Shown here: piece after piece, positions 1 through 5,989 of the stretch
How the letters are laid out: every line of letters begins with the position of its first letter
How positions within the stretch are numbered: the stretch's first letter is position 1
From: a virus
Length of the DNA stretch: 26,024 nucleotides
Reading direction: 5' to 3' (one strand)
Virus record (IMG/VR): IMGVR_UViG_3300036766_000418
Span: 1 to 26,024 of that record
Translations under genes and position numbers: made by a program
The notes under the pieces: model-generated
Database searches by the model: none
What the model saw: the letters and a program-made list of their open reading frames with translations, nothing else
Told to the model about the DNA's origin: nothing

Positions 1-294
1 CGCGATCGTCGCGACCTCGCCCGCTGGCGCGGCGCACATGTCGGACATGTCGAGCGCGAATGCGCCGATCATCTCGTCGGTCGGGATCTCGCCGTCGCCA
101 TCTCTCTTGCGCGTCGTCAGGAGCATGTCCGCCGCGGCCACGAACCGCTGGTGGTTGTCCATGACGTCGCGCCAGTCTGAACAGGGCGTGGCGCCGTAGG
201 CCTTCGCCCAGGTCTGCGTGTACTTCGTCGAGGTCGGTTCGCTCCCGCAGCCGACCATCAGCACCGCCATAAGGACCAGCACTCTCAGCATCAT
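1..294 (-). CDS. Small lipoprotein, C-terminus cut off by the window edge
   Basis: The frame stays open from ATG at 294 to base 1, giving 98 residues without a stop. The N-terminus is a lipoprotein signal peptide: MMLR, then a hydrophobic run (VLVLMAVLMVG), then a lipobox LMVGC with Cys16 as the lipidated residue. A strong GGGGG-type ribosome binding site lies just upstream. The mature part has the pattern Cys-x-x-Trp, a Gln/Arg-Phe-x-Ala-Ala helix, Arg-Lys-Arg, Pro-Thr-Asp and a second Cys about 50 residues later. This resembles small secreted helical proteins with one disulfide, although I cannot name the family. It lies downstream of and co-oriented with the repressor, so it could be expressed in the prophage state. 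A role in superinfection exclusion or lysogenic conversion is inference. It is not yet excluded that it belongs to the host side of a junction. Confidence 0.8.
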   Translation of the reverse strand, partial: MMLRVLVLMAVLMVGCGSEPTSTKYTQTWAKAYGATPCSDWRDVMDNHQRFVAAADMLLTTRKRDGDGEIPTDEMIGAFALDMSDMCAAPAGEVATIA

Positions 295-413
295 TCCCCC
301 TCTCGTACTACCGCGCCCTGCCGGTGGTCCCGGCCCCTTGCGCCGCGCGAGCACCTGTCGGACGGTGAGAAGCAGGAGGCCCGTTCCGGGCCCACCAGCC
401 TGGGGAGGAACCC

Positions 414-581
414 GTGCCCGAGCGTTCTGTCGATCCGGAGATCATCGAGGCTATCCGGCTTGCGATTCGAGCAGAGTCAGCGCCAATCATCGCGCGCCTC
501 GATCGAGTTCTAGCAGCTCGATCAGGCGATCGACGCGAGCCAAGAGAGGACGCATCTCCTCAGCGACGGCCGCCGCGATAG
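414..581 (+). CDS. Possible 55-residue protein resembling the repressor tail helix
   Basis: A GTG start at 414 follows a good ribosome binding site (GGGGAGGA, 402-409) and opens 55 codons to a TAG at 579-581. The first 36 residues form a plausible amphipathic helix with alternating Ile/Leu and Arg/Glu. Residues 13-33 align without gaps to repressor residues 91-111: 9 of 21 are identical and 6 more are conservative. The ORF runs convergently into the repressor gene and shares bases 487-581 with it on the opposite strand. Third-position GC is lower than in neighbouring genes, so coding is uncertain. On the other strand a 60-codon frame (308-490) competes for the same DNA. No promoter for this ORF was recognised. 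Confidence 0.4.
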   Translation: MPERSVDPEIIEAIRLAIRAESAPIIARLDRVLAARSGDRREPREDASPQRRPPR

Positions 582-852
582 CAGCCGCCATCGACTCCCG
601 GGCGGGCGCTTTGGACCCGTAGACGAGGCCCTCCAGGAAGCTCAACTCCACGTCCGTCGCTCGCGCGAGCCCGGACAGGTTCGGCGGTTCCAGCGTCTTC
701 ACGGCTCCGGTCGCCCACTGGCTGATCAGTCCCTTGCTCACACCGATATCGGTGGCGAGGGCGGCATGCGTTATCTCGGGGTGATCGGCTAGCCATCCGG
801 TTAGCCAGACCCCGAGGGCCGTGCTCGGCGGGGCGCTCGGTTGCTTCGGCAC
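487..852 (-). CDS. XRE-family phage repressor
   Basis: This 121-residue protein is the likely immunity repressor. Residues 29-49 form a helix-turn-helix of the lambda-repressor/XRE type (ALATDIGVSKGLISQW), followed by the usual third and fourth helices with PPNLSGLARA. Residues 85-115 are a long Ala/Leu/Arg helix that probably oligomerises. The protein is shorter than CI repressors and has no LexA-like autoprotease domain, so induction is unlikely to go through RecA-stimulated self-cleavage. The start is GTG at 852. An AGGGA sits only 2-3 nt before it and an ACGATA-like -10 sits 6 nt before it, so a leaderless message is possible. It is divergent from the Cro-like gene, and two GGYTAGCC motifs lie inside its own first codons, which suggests autoregulation. 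Confidence 0.85.
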   Translation of the reverse strand: MPKQPSAPPSTALGVWLTGWLADHPEITHAALATDIGVSKGLISQWATGAVKTLEPPNLSGLARATDVELSFLEGLVYGSKAPARESMAAAIAAAVAEEMRPLLARVDRLIELLELDRGAR

Positions 853-930
853 GTCCCTATCGTGGCGGGTTGGCTAGCGTTTTGGTCAGTGGGATTGACA
901 CGGGCGCTAGGCATGGCTAGCATGCTAACC
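787..930. promoter_or_regulatory. Cluster of GGYTAGC operator-like sites
   Basis: A short motif recurs in the divergent control region: GGCTAGCC at 787-794 (a perfect palindrome), GGTTAGCC at 799-806, GGCTAGCG at 872-879, GGCTAGCA at 915-922 and, inverted, TGCTAACC at 923-930. A weaker GCGCTAGGC lies near 903-911. The copies at 915-930 overlap the -10 element of the rightward promoter and the two at 787-806 lie in the repressor's first codons. This is the arrangement expected for repressor and Cro operators. CTAG-containing words are usually rare in bacterial DNA, which makes the cluster stand out. Binding itself is inferred. Confidence 0.65.
895..923 (+). promoter_or_regulatory. Rightward early promoter, probably leaderless
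   Basis: TTGACA at 895-900 is a perfect sigma70-type -35 box. It is followed by a 17-bp spacer and TAGCAT at 918-923 as -10 (4 of 6 matches). Transcription would start about 7 nt later, at or next to the ATG at 931, so the first message would have no 5' leader. Operator-like sites cover the -10 box, so the repressor would be expected to shut off this promoter. Confidence 0.75.
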
Positions 931-1140
931 ATGACCGGAACAGAACTCCGCGCTCGGCGCGACAAGGCCAACGTCAAGGTCTACGAGCTGGCAGCCGAGA
1001 TGCACGTGCACTCGTCGCGGGTCTCGCAGATCGAGGCTCTGGCTTCCGTGACCACATCTACTGAGGCCCGATACCTCGCGGCGCTCGGCCGATGCCTAGT
1101 AGCCACGACCGCCACGCCGTCCGCTGAGGCCGTCTCGTGA
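931..1140 (+). CDS. Cro-like small HTH protein
   Basis: A 69-residue protein with an XRE-type helix-turn-helix (VYELAAEMHVHSSRVSQIEA, about residues 17-36). It is divergent from the repressor, where Cro normally lies. ATG at 931 was chosen over the upstream in-frame starts because the protein begins MTGTELRARRDKA just before helix 1 and because the promoter's expected transcription start falls at this ATG. The upstream codons lie inside the operator and promoter region. The gene is probably the first of the rightward operon and would compete with the repressor for the GGYTAGC sites. An excisionase-like role is an alternative for such a small HTH protein, but the position favours Cro. Confidence 0.75.
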   Translation: MTGTELRARRDKANVKVYELAAEMHVHSSRVSQIEALASVTTSTEARYLAALGRCLVATTATPSAEAVS

Positions 1141-1463
1141 CCGCCGTGCGCCGAAGCGCCACTCGGCCTCCCGCCGCCCGTCAGCGGCCGGATTTCGGCG
1201 CCGTGCGCGTCCTGGACGGTGGCCGGCGGGGCGTCCCGGCGCTCGTCACCGTCCGACGCGCTCATGTCGAGGCGCTGGAGGCCGAGGTAGTCGCCCTCGC
1301 GGCCGAGGGACTCGACTTCGCGACCTCGATGCGCGCCCGGGCGGACCGCCTGTACCTCGCCATCACGGCCGAGCGGCTCGACCTGGCGGCCCACGAGGCG
1401 GCCGCGATCCACGTCGAGGCGGAGCGCCGGCTGCGCCAGCTCACCCCGGACGGTGCGGCATGA
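1137..1463 (+). CDS. Hypothetical helical early protein
   Basis: A 108-residue protein of unknown function. It starts at GTG 1137, overlapping the stop of the Cro-like gene by 4 nt (GTGA), and ends by overlapping the next gene in the same way. The first 20 residues are Arg/Ala/Pro-rich and likely disordered. Residues 40-100 form long Ala/Glu/Arg helices (HVEALEAEVVALAAEG and AITAERLDLAAHEAAAI) with coiled-coil character. No catalytic motif, Cys cluster or membrane segment is visible. The coupled position right after the switch suggests an early-expressed accessory or host-takeover protein, which is inference. Confidence 0.65.
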   Translation: MTAVRRSATRPPAARQRPDFGAVRVLDGGRRGVPALVTVRRAHVEALEAEVVALAAEGLDFATSMRARADRLYLAITAERLDLAAHEAAAIHVEAERRLRQLTPDGAA

Positions 1464-1687
1464 ACCCGCGCTACGCGGCCTATGCCCGGGCGAACGGCCT
1501 GACGCCCGAAGCCCAGCTCGCCGCTGATCGCGCGGCATGGCCGGGCGGCGCGATGGCTGGCTACATCCTCTGGATGCACGCCCGGTGGGCGGAGTGGCGG
1601 CAGGCACACGGGCCCGGCCCGAACGAGCCGATCTCCGAGACGGGTCACGTCGCGTTCGACGCCTGGCTGACGGGGCCGGTGGCATGA
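1460..1687 (+). CDS. Small hypothetical early protein
   Basis: A 75-residue protein starting with ATG inside the ATGA overlap with the previous stop. It is rich in Ala and Trp (WPGG, LWMHARWAEWRQAHG, AFDAWLTG), which suggests a compact helical fold with an aromatic core. No motif that I recognise is present. Small early genes of this size and style are common in phages of high-GC hosts. The next gene overlaps its stop by 4 nt. Confidence 0.65.
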   Translation: MNPRYAAYARANGLTPEAQLAADRAAWPGGAMAGYILWMHARWAEWRQAHGPGPNEPISETGHVAFDAWLTGPVA

Positions 1688-1818
1688 ACCGCCAGCCGCA
1701 CGCCCACCGACCCACCACCACCCTCCGCTCCATCGCCTGGATGCTCCTACCCGCCATCGCGACGGTCGTGGGGCTTTGGGTGGCCCTCGTGGTCGTCCTG
1801 ACGGGAGGCCCGTCGTGA
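1684..1818 (+). CDS. Single-pass small membrane protein
   Basis: A 44-residue protein starting at ATG 1684 in an ATGA overlap. Residues 1-16 are polar and basic (RQPHAHRPTTTLR). Residues 17-40 form one strongly hydrophobic segment (IAWMLLPAIATVVGLWVALV), followed by a short tail. The topology is probably N-in. Its position in the early operon rather than by the lysis genes argues against a holin. A membrane-acting host modulator is possible but unproven. Confidence 0.6.
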   Translation: MNRQPHAHRPTTTLRSIAWMLLPAIATVVGLWVALVVVLTGGPS

Positions 1819-2003
1819 AGCTCAAGTCCATCGCCGGCGAAGCCGCCTGTGACCTGCGCAACCACCACCTCCGAGTCCGCCACATCCACGATCTGACCGC
1901 CCTGTTCCTCGACTCCCCGGTGAGCGCGCGAGAAGTGCACCCTCTCGGCTCGCGCGCTCACCGGGGAGGCGAAGGCCAGCCCCAGCCGGTTAGCGCCGGC
2001 TGA
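1815..2003 (+). CDS. Small hypothetical protein whose 3' half contains a large hairpin
   Basis: A 62-residue frame starting at GTG 1815, again coupled by GTGA. The first 35 residues look like a real protein (KLKSIAGEAACDLRNHHL, then RHIHDLTALFLD). The last 25 residues fall in a 20-bp perfect inverted repeat and read as low-complexity sequence (SRAHRGGEGQPQPVSAG). The coding frame may have been extended or remodelled by the repeat. It is the last gene before a 65-nt gap, so it probably closes the first early gene block. Confidence 0.5.
   Translation: MKLKSIAGEAACDLRNHHLRVRHIHDLTALFLDSPVSAREVHPLGSRAHRGGEGQPQPVSAG
1913..1968. repeat. 20-bp perfect inverted repeat (hairpin)
   Basis: Bases 1913-1932 and 1949-1968 are exact reverse complements (left arm starts CTCCCCGGTGAGCG), separated by a 16-nt loop. 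The stem is very GC-rich, so the RNA hairpin should be stable. No T-tract follows, so it is not a standard intrinsic terminator. A smaller stem (AGCCGG, 6-nt loop, CCGGCT) at 1984-2001 follows and contains a GGTTAGCG word like the operator motif. Attenuation, RNA processing or protein binding are possible roles. Confidence 0.85.
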
Positions 2004-2068
2004 CAACAGCCCCCCGGCGCGCCAATCGAAGGGACCGCCCTGGGGCCACAACGAGAGGGAGCACACAC

Positions 2069-2737
2069 ATGGCGAGCATCCAGCGCCATCGACGCCGAGC
2101 CCCCGGCCGAGTGGACGCGGGCATGAGCACGGTCGAGGTCCGCACACAGGCCGCGCTGGACGAGGCGCTGGCCAAGGCGAATCCGGGCGACATCATCGCC
2201 ATCCGTGGCAAGGGCGTCTTTGACCTCAGGGCCTCCGGCTCAGCCGTGGTCAGGGCCTCCGACTCAGCCGTGGTCACGGCCGGCAAGTTCGTCGCCGTCC
2301 ACCTCGCCGCATCGGGTCGGGATCGCCCGACGATCACCGGGGGCGTCGTGATCGAGACACCCGACGTGACGGATGCCGAGACCTGGGTGGCATACCACGG
2401 GGCCCAGGTCACGCCCGGCGGGATGCTGCCAGTCTGGAAGGCGCTGGACGACGACTGGTCCACAGACTCTGCCCGCCGCCACGGCCTCACCTACGCCCCC
2501 GGCACGGAGGCCGTGGCGGCGCCCGACTGGCAGGCGACGGCGCAGTGCGGCAACGGGCTCCACGCCTCGGCCAGCCCGCACGATGCGACCCAGCACAACC
2601 CCACCGCGACGCGGTGGGTCCGGTGCCTCGCCCGGCTGGACGAGGTCGTCGTCATCGACGCGACCAAACTCAAGGCCCCGCGCCTCTACGGCCCGTTCGT
2701 CGCGGTGGACATCCTGGACAGGGCGGTGACGGCATGA
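2069..2737 (+). CDS. DUF7666-like protein with beta-repeat insert
   Basis: A 222-residue protein with a good ribosome binding site (GAGAGGGAG, 7 nt before ATG 2069); ATG 2123 is an alternative start. Residues 35-95 contain short repeats of the type RASGSAVV / RASDSAVV, as in beta-solenoid-like proteins. The C-terminal part has WVAYHGA, then CGNGLHASASP and VRCLARLDEVVVID. The Cys-x-x-Gly-Leu-His element followed by a strand resembles a domain of unknown function common in phages, which I recall as DUF7666; the exact family assignment is from memory. No enzymatic motif is evident. It starts a new translational block after a 65-nt gap and leads into the recombination genes. Function is unknown. 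Confidence 0.7.
   Translation: MASIQRHRRRAPGRVDAGMSTVEVRTQAALDEALAKANPGDIIAIRGKGVFDLRASGSAVVRASDSAVVTAGKFVAVHLAASGRDRPTITGGVVIETPDVTDAETWVAYHGAQVTPGGMLPVWKALDDDWSTDSARRHGLTYAPGTEAVAAPDWQATAQCGNGLHASASPHDATQHNPTATRWVRCLARLDEVVVIDATKLKAPRLYGPFVAVDILDRAVTA
2226..2273 (+). repeat. 24-bp tandem duplication inside a coding region
   Basis: Bases 2226-2249 and 2250-2273 are tandem copies with a single mismatch (G to A), encoding two eight-residue units of the RASGSAVV type. A third, decayed copy seems to begin at 2274. The near identity at DNA level indicates a recent in-frame expansion of the solenoid repeat. Confidence 0.9.
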
Positions 2738-2787
2738 CCGGCTGTCGGCCTGATGGCTTCCCGCCCTATCCCGAGCCCGGGCGATGA
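2734..2787 (+). CDS. Possible 17-residue coupled ORF
   Basis: ATG at 2734 overlaps the stop of the preceding gene (ATGA). The frame ends at 2787 with a TGA that is itself overlapped by the ATG of the exonuclease gene (ATGA). The product would be MTGCRPDGFPPYPEPGR. Its value may lie in passing ribosomes to the next cistron rather than in the peptide. The peptide cannot be shown to be functional from sequence alone. Confidence 0.35.
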   Translation: MTGCRPDGFPPYPEPGR

Positions 2788-3722
2788 CCGGCGTGGCGCT
2801 GGCGCTGCGACAGGGCTCGACCGAGTGGCTCGACGCCCGCCGCGCCCTCATCACGGGGACTGATCTGCCGATCCTGCTCGGCATCAGCCCCTACCGCTGC
2901 GAGGCCGACCTGGCGGACGAGAAGCTGGGCGGGCCGTCGCAGGAATCAACCCTGCGGATGCGGATCGGGTCGGCCCTCGAGGACCTGATCGCCGCCGAGT
3001 ACACCGCCGTCACCGGCCGCCGCGTCCGCCGCTACCGCGCGATGGTCCGGCACCCTGAATACGCGTGGGCCGCCGCCAGCCCGGACGCCGCCGTCATCGG
3101 CGAGCGCCGCCTGGTGGAGATGAAGCGCACCGGCTCCCGGACGCGGTTCGCCGACGGCATCCCGCAGGACGTGGAGGCACAGGTCGCCTGGCAGCTGGGC
3201 TGCACCGGCTACCCGGTGGCGGACATTGCGGTGCTGACCGACGACAGCCTCACGGTCTATGAACAGGCCGCAGACCCCGCGCTGTTCGCCAACCTCGTCG
3301 CGGTCGCCGTTGACTTCCGCCGGCGGCTGCTGGCCGGTGGCCCGTTCGCCCGCGACGCCGCGCGCATCCGGCGCGACCACCCGACCGACGACGGCACCGA
3401 GATGGACGCCGATGGCGATCTCATCGAAGCGGTCCGGGCGCTCATCGACGTGCAGTCGGCCCTCAAGCTCCACGGCGAGACGGAGAAGGCCCTCAAGCGG
3501 GCGATCACCGACCGGATGGGCGATGCGGCGGTGCTCCGCGGGCCGGACTGGCACTGCACTTGGAAGACCAGCAAGGCGCCCGTGGTGACGGACTGGGAGT
3601 CCATTGCCACCGGCCTGCTCACGACCCTGCCCGAGACGGAGCGCGCTGCGTTCGTCGGGCTTCACCAGACGACCGGGAAGGCACAGAGGCCACTCCGCGT
3701 CTGGATGGACAAGGAGGACTAG
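2784..3722 (+). CDS. YqaJ/lambda-Exo-type recombination exonuclease
   Basis: A 312-residue PD-(D/E)XK nuclease of the YqaJ viral recombinase family. These enzymes resect double-stranded DNA 5' to 3' to give single strands for annealing. Visible motifs in order are: substrate-binding Arg/Gly segment GTDLPILLGISPY (25-37), helix with Glu66 (RIGSALEDLI), Ser-Pro-Asp101, Glu112-Met-Lys114 (the E-x-K metal and catalytic pair), and the helix EAQVAWQLGCTG (131-142) that follows the active site in this family. The C-terminal 100 residues are helical. The next gene is a Bet-like annealing protein, the normal partner (as Exo/Bet). Start ATG 2784 overlaps the preceding 17-codon ORF. Confidence 0.9.
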   Translation: MTGVALALRQGSTEWLDARRALITGTDLPILLGISPYRCEADLADEKLGGPSQESTLRMRIGSALEDLIAAEYTAVTGRRVRRYRAMVRHPEYAWAAASPDAAVIGERRLVEMKRTGSRTRFADGIPQDVEAQVAWQLGCTGYPVADIAVLTDDSLTVYEQAADPALFANLVAVAVDFRRRLLAGGPFARDAARIRRDHPTDDGTEMDADGDLIEAVRALIDVQSALKLHGETEKALKRAITDRMGDAAVLRGPDWHCTWKTSKAPVVTDWESIATGLLTTLPETERAAFVGLHQTTGKAQRPLRVWMDKED

Positions 3723-4469
3723 GTGACCGAGAACATGCTCCCCGCGACGACCCAGGGCACCGATGAGAAGCGCGGGCTGGCACTTCTCAGGGCCATCGGC
3801 CTGGACAAGTGCGCACCTGAGCAGCGCGAGCTCGCGCTAGCCATCGCGGACCGCTACGACCTCGACATGATGCTGCGGCACATCGTCATGGTCGAGGGCA
3901 AGCCGTTCATCACCCGCGACGGGCTGCTGCACATCGCCCACCGTTCCGGCGTGTTCGACGGGATCGCGGTGACGACGCCCGAGAAGGTCGACCGCTACTG
4001 GCGCTGCACCGCCACCGTCTGGCGCAAGGACATGACCCGGCCGTTCATCTACCCCGGCCGCTACCCGGCTGGCGCCAAGAACGACGAAGAGATGGGCATC
4101 AAGGTCGCCGAGTCGATGGCGCTGCGCCGTGGCTTCGACGTGTCGGCTCCCACACTTGACGAACGCTGGGCCAGCGATGACGGAGAGGTCCCCGCGACCC
4201 CCGAGCCACCCAAGGTGGCGTCCCTCTCGGAGCTCGCTCGCGCCCGCGCTACCGCCATTGAGGCCGACCAGTCCGTCCAGGATGCCCCACAGCCCGAGGA
4301 GGGCACGTTCCGGGAGGGCGCAGACGCCACCCCGGATCCTGTCGCCGCTCCTGCCCCCACCGGCTGCGGGCACGTTGCCGGTGACGGGCTCATGGCGGGC
4401 GCTGTCTGCATCCTCGACCCCCACGAGACAGGCGCGCACCGGAGCGATGGCGGGAGCTGGCCGCGATGA
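3723..4469 (+). CDS. bet: Bet/RecT-like single-strand annealing protein
   Basis: A 248-residue protein of the phage recombination protein Bet family, which anneals complementary single strands made by the partner exonuclease. The family core is clear: CAPEQRELALAIADRYDLDMMLRHIV, then VEGKPFITRDGLLHIAHRSG (57-76), the WRCTATVWRKD strand (93-103), and the AESMALRRGFDV helix (129-140). GTG 3723 directly follows the exonuclease stop. The ribosome binding site AAGGAGG lies at 3710-3717. The linker from about 155 to 210 is acidic and disordered. The last 37 residues carry a small Cys/His-rich tail (Cys-Gly-His, Cys-Ile-Leu, His-Glu-Thr-Gly-Ala-His, Gly-x-Trp). This tail may bind zinc and could recruit SSB or host factors, which is inference. 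Confidence 0.9.
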   Translation: MTENMLPATTQGTDEKRGLALLRAIGLDKCAPEQRELALAIADRYDLDMMLRHIVMVEGKPFITRDGLLHIAHRSGVFDGIAVTTPEKVDRYWRCTATVWRKDMTRPFIYPGRYPAGAKNDEEMGIKVAESMALRRGFDVSAPTLDERWASDDGEVPATPEPPKVASLSELARARATAIEADQSVQDAPQPEEGTFREGADATPDPVAAPAPTGCGHVAGDGLMAGAVCILDPHETGAHRSDGGSWPR

Positions 4470-5464
4470 CGACCGAACCAGAGCTGGTGCTGTTCCCGGA
4501 GGACGAGACGCCCTACGACCCGGTCGGGTCCATCACGGTCCCGGCGCGGGATCTCCTGCGCGCCCTCGTCGCGGTCGTCCACGCGGCGAGCACCGACGAC
4601 GACCGGCCGATCCTGGCGTCTGTAGCCATCCAGCCACGCGAGGCCGCCGACGCGGTGCGCCTCGTGGCGACGGACAACTACCGCATTGCGATGTGCGAGG
4701 TCGACGCCGACCTCGACGATGCCGGCGACTGGCGTGGGCGCGTCCCGGCTGCGCTCGAGGACGTGAAGCGGCTGATCGTGGTCCTGAAGTCCATCCCTGA
4801 CGTCAAGGCCGATACCTGCTCGACACGGGTGGTCCTGACCCTTGGTCGGCAGAACCTGGGGAGCGAGGTCGACGGTCCACGCCGGCTGGACGCGTTCGTC
4901 GACGACGACACCCCGATCGCCCGCCTCCCGTTGCGGGTGATCGACGGGATCTATCCCGACGTTGGGCTCGTCATCCCGCGCGACGCCGAGCACGTCGGGG
5001 CGTTCACCGGCAAGTACCTGGCCGAGGCCGCGCGGTTCGCGGGCGAGTTCGGGACGGCGGGCATCGTCCTCCAGTCCCGGTCCGACAAGGGCGCGACGGG
5101 GCCGTTCGTCTTTCGGAGTGATCGGTTCACCGAGATCGTCATGCCGGTCAAGACCGGCGAGGACCTCGGCCGCCAGGTGGCCGAGGCGATGGTGGACGCG
5201 GCCGAGTCCGACGCGGACATCACCGCCCCCCTGCGCGAGCTCGCCGAGAGCATGGGGACCGACATCACCATCGAGGCGCACGGGCGCACCGCCACCATCC
5301 ACGGCCGCAAGGTGGATACCGACACGGGCGAGATCCTCCCATCGAGCGACGTGGACGCATGGACGCCTTCGCCCGCGCCCTGCGTCCGGGACGGGGAGCA
5401 CTGCGCGACACACAACGCGCCCTGGCCTAACGAGGCGAAGGCCTGCTGGGCGGTGCCGCGGTGA
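4466..5464 (+). CDS. Phage DnaN-like sliding clamp
   Basis: A 332-residue protein resembling the bacterial beta clamp. Its opening strand-helix (SITVPARDLLRALVAVVHAA, from residue 22) and the segment DDDRPILASVAIQP...VRLVATDNYRIAM match domain I of DnaN. Later DAEHVGAFTGKYLAEAARFAG and FVFRSDRFTEIVMPVKT match the last domain, where host DnaN ends in a similar strand (the LLMPVR type). It is slightly shorter than host clamps (about 370) and appears to have a compressed middle domain. After the clamp it continues with about 60 residues ending in a Cys/His-rich tail (CVRDGEHCATHNAPW...C). It overlaps bet by 4 nt. It probably tethers a polymerase or recombination enzymes to phage DNA. Whether it forms a ring by itself is unknown. 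Confidence 0.8.
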   Translation: MTTEPELVLFPEDETPYDPVGSITVPARDLLRALVAVVHAASTDDDRPILASVAIQPREAADAVRLVATDNYRIAMCEVDADLDDAGDWRGRVPAALEDVKRLIVVLKSIPDVKADTCSTRVVLTLGRQNLGSEVDGPRRLDAFVDDDTPIARLPLRVIDGIYPDVGLVIPRDAEHVGAFTGKYLAEAARFAGEFGTAGIVLQSRSDKGATGPFVFRSDRFTEIVMPVKTGEDLGRQVAEAMVDAAESDADITAPLRELAESMGTDITIEAHGRTATIHGRKVDTDTGEILPSSDVDAWTPSPAPCVRDGEHCATHNAPWPNEAKACWAVPR

Positions 5465-5598
5465 TCCGCGAGGTCGTGTCCTTCGCCTGGGCGCAGAGCC
5501 CGGGCCAGGTCGTCGCCGCGGTCCTGCTCACGCCGGTCGCGGTCCTGGTGTGCTGGGCGCTCCTGGTCGTCGCGATCGTTGCGGGGACGCCGGCATGA
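5461..5598 (+). CDS. Small single-pass membrane protein
   Basis: A 45-residue protein beginning with GTG 5461 in a GTGA overlap with the clamp stop. Residues 16-42 are one continuous hydrophobic segment (VVAAVLLTPVAVLVCWALLVVAIVAG is the general character). The short N-terminus is IREVVSFAWAQSPGQ. The last codons overlap the following gene by 4 nt. No function can be assigned. It is the second small membrane protein in the early operon. Confidence 0.6.
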   Translation: MIREVVSFAWAQSPGQVVAAVLLTPVAVLVCWALLVVAIVAGTPA

Positions 5599-5783
5599 CC
5601 GAAGCCATCCAGACGCACAGCCGTAGCCACTACGACGAGCACGGCACCTACATCGGCGACCCCCTCTGCGCCCGGTGCCAGGACGCGCAACGCAACCTCG
5701 AGCTCGCGCTGATCGAGGAGGCGTCCTGGGCGGACGGCCACGTGCCCGTCGCCGAGTGGACGCGCGGGGCCGCTCCAGCATGA
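5595..5783 (+). CDS. Small Cys-x-x-Cys protein
   Basis: A 62-residue protein from ATG 5595 (ATGA overlap). It has a His-rich N-terminus (THSRSHYDEHGTYIGD) followed by PLCARCQDA, a single Cys-x-x-Cys knuckle flanked by histidines, so one zinc could be bound by two Cys and two His. The second half is an acidic helix (LELALIEEASWADG). It is one of a series of tiny Cys-containing early genes. Function is unknown. Confidence 0.6.
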   Translation: MTEAIQTHSRSHYDEHGTYIGDPLCARCQDAQRNLELALIEEASWADGHVPVAEWTRGAAPA

Positions 5784-5989
5784 GCGGCCTGTTCGACGAC
5801 CAGGCGACGAAGCCCGGGTGGTCGGTCCCGCTCGGCTGGACGGCCGACAACGAGGGCTCCTGTCGCTCCTGCCGCGCCGACGTCCTCTGGTGCATCACGC
5901 CGGCAGGCAAGCGGGCGCCGGTCAACCGCGACGGCACCTCCCATTTTGCGAACTGCCCGCAGGCCGCTGCCTGGCGGAAGCGCGCGTGA
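5780..5989 (+). CDS. Zinc-ribbon small protein
   Basis: A 69-residue protein from ATG 5780 (ATGA overlap). The pattern Cys-Arg-Ser-Cys, Trp-Cys, Gly-Lys-Arg-x-Pro-Val, His-Phe-x-x-Cys-Pro is familiar from small phage and bacterial zinc-ribbon proteins, in which the C-terminal motif 'SHFANCP' closes the metal site. It probably binds one zinc ion. DNA, RNA or protein binding cannot be decided. It sits between other coupled small genes of the replication block. Confidence 0.7.
   Translation: MSGLFDDQATKPGWSVPLGWTADNEGSCRSCRADVLWCITPAGKRAPVNRDGTSHFANCPQAAAWRKRA

Noticed and set aside
308-490. 60-codon minus-strand frame after the repressor, with an ATGA overlap to the repressor stop
   Set aside because: The coupling matches local habit, but the protein is low-complexity (Gly/Ala/Arg/Pro) and no ribosome binding site supports it. 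The opposite-strand frame at 414 looks more protein-like. Kept only as an alternative.
1998-2025. CTGACA as a -35 box before the DUF7666-like gene
   Set aside because: No acceptable -10 follows at 16-18 bp.
3836-3842. GCTAGCC operator-like word in the bet gene
   Set aside because: A single isolated copy inside a well-supported coding region, expected by chance for so short a word.
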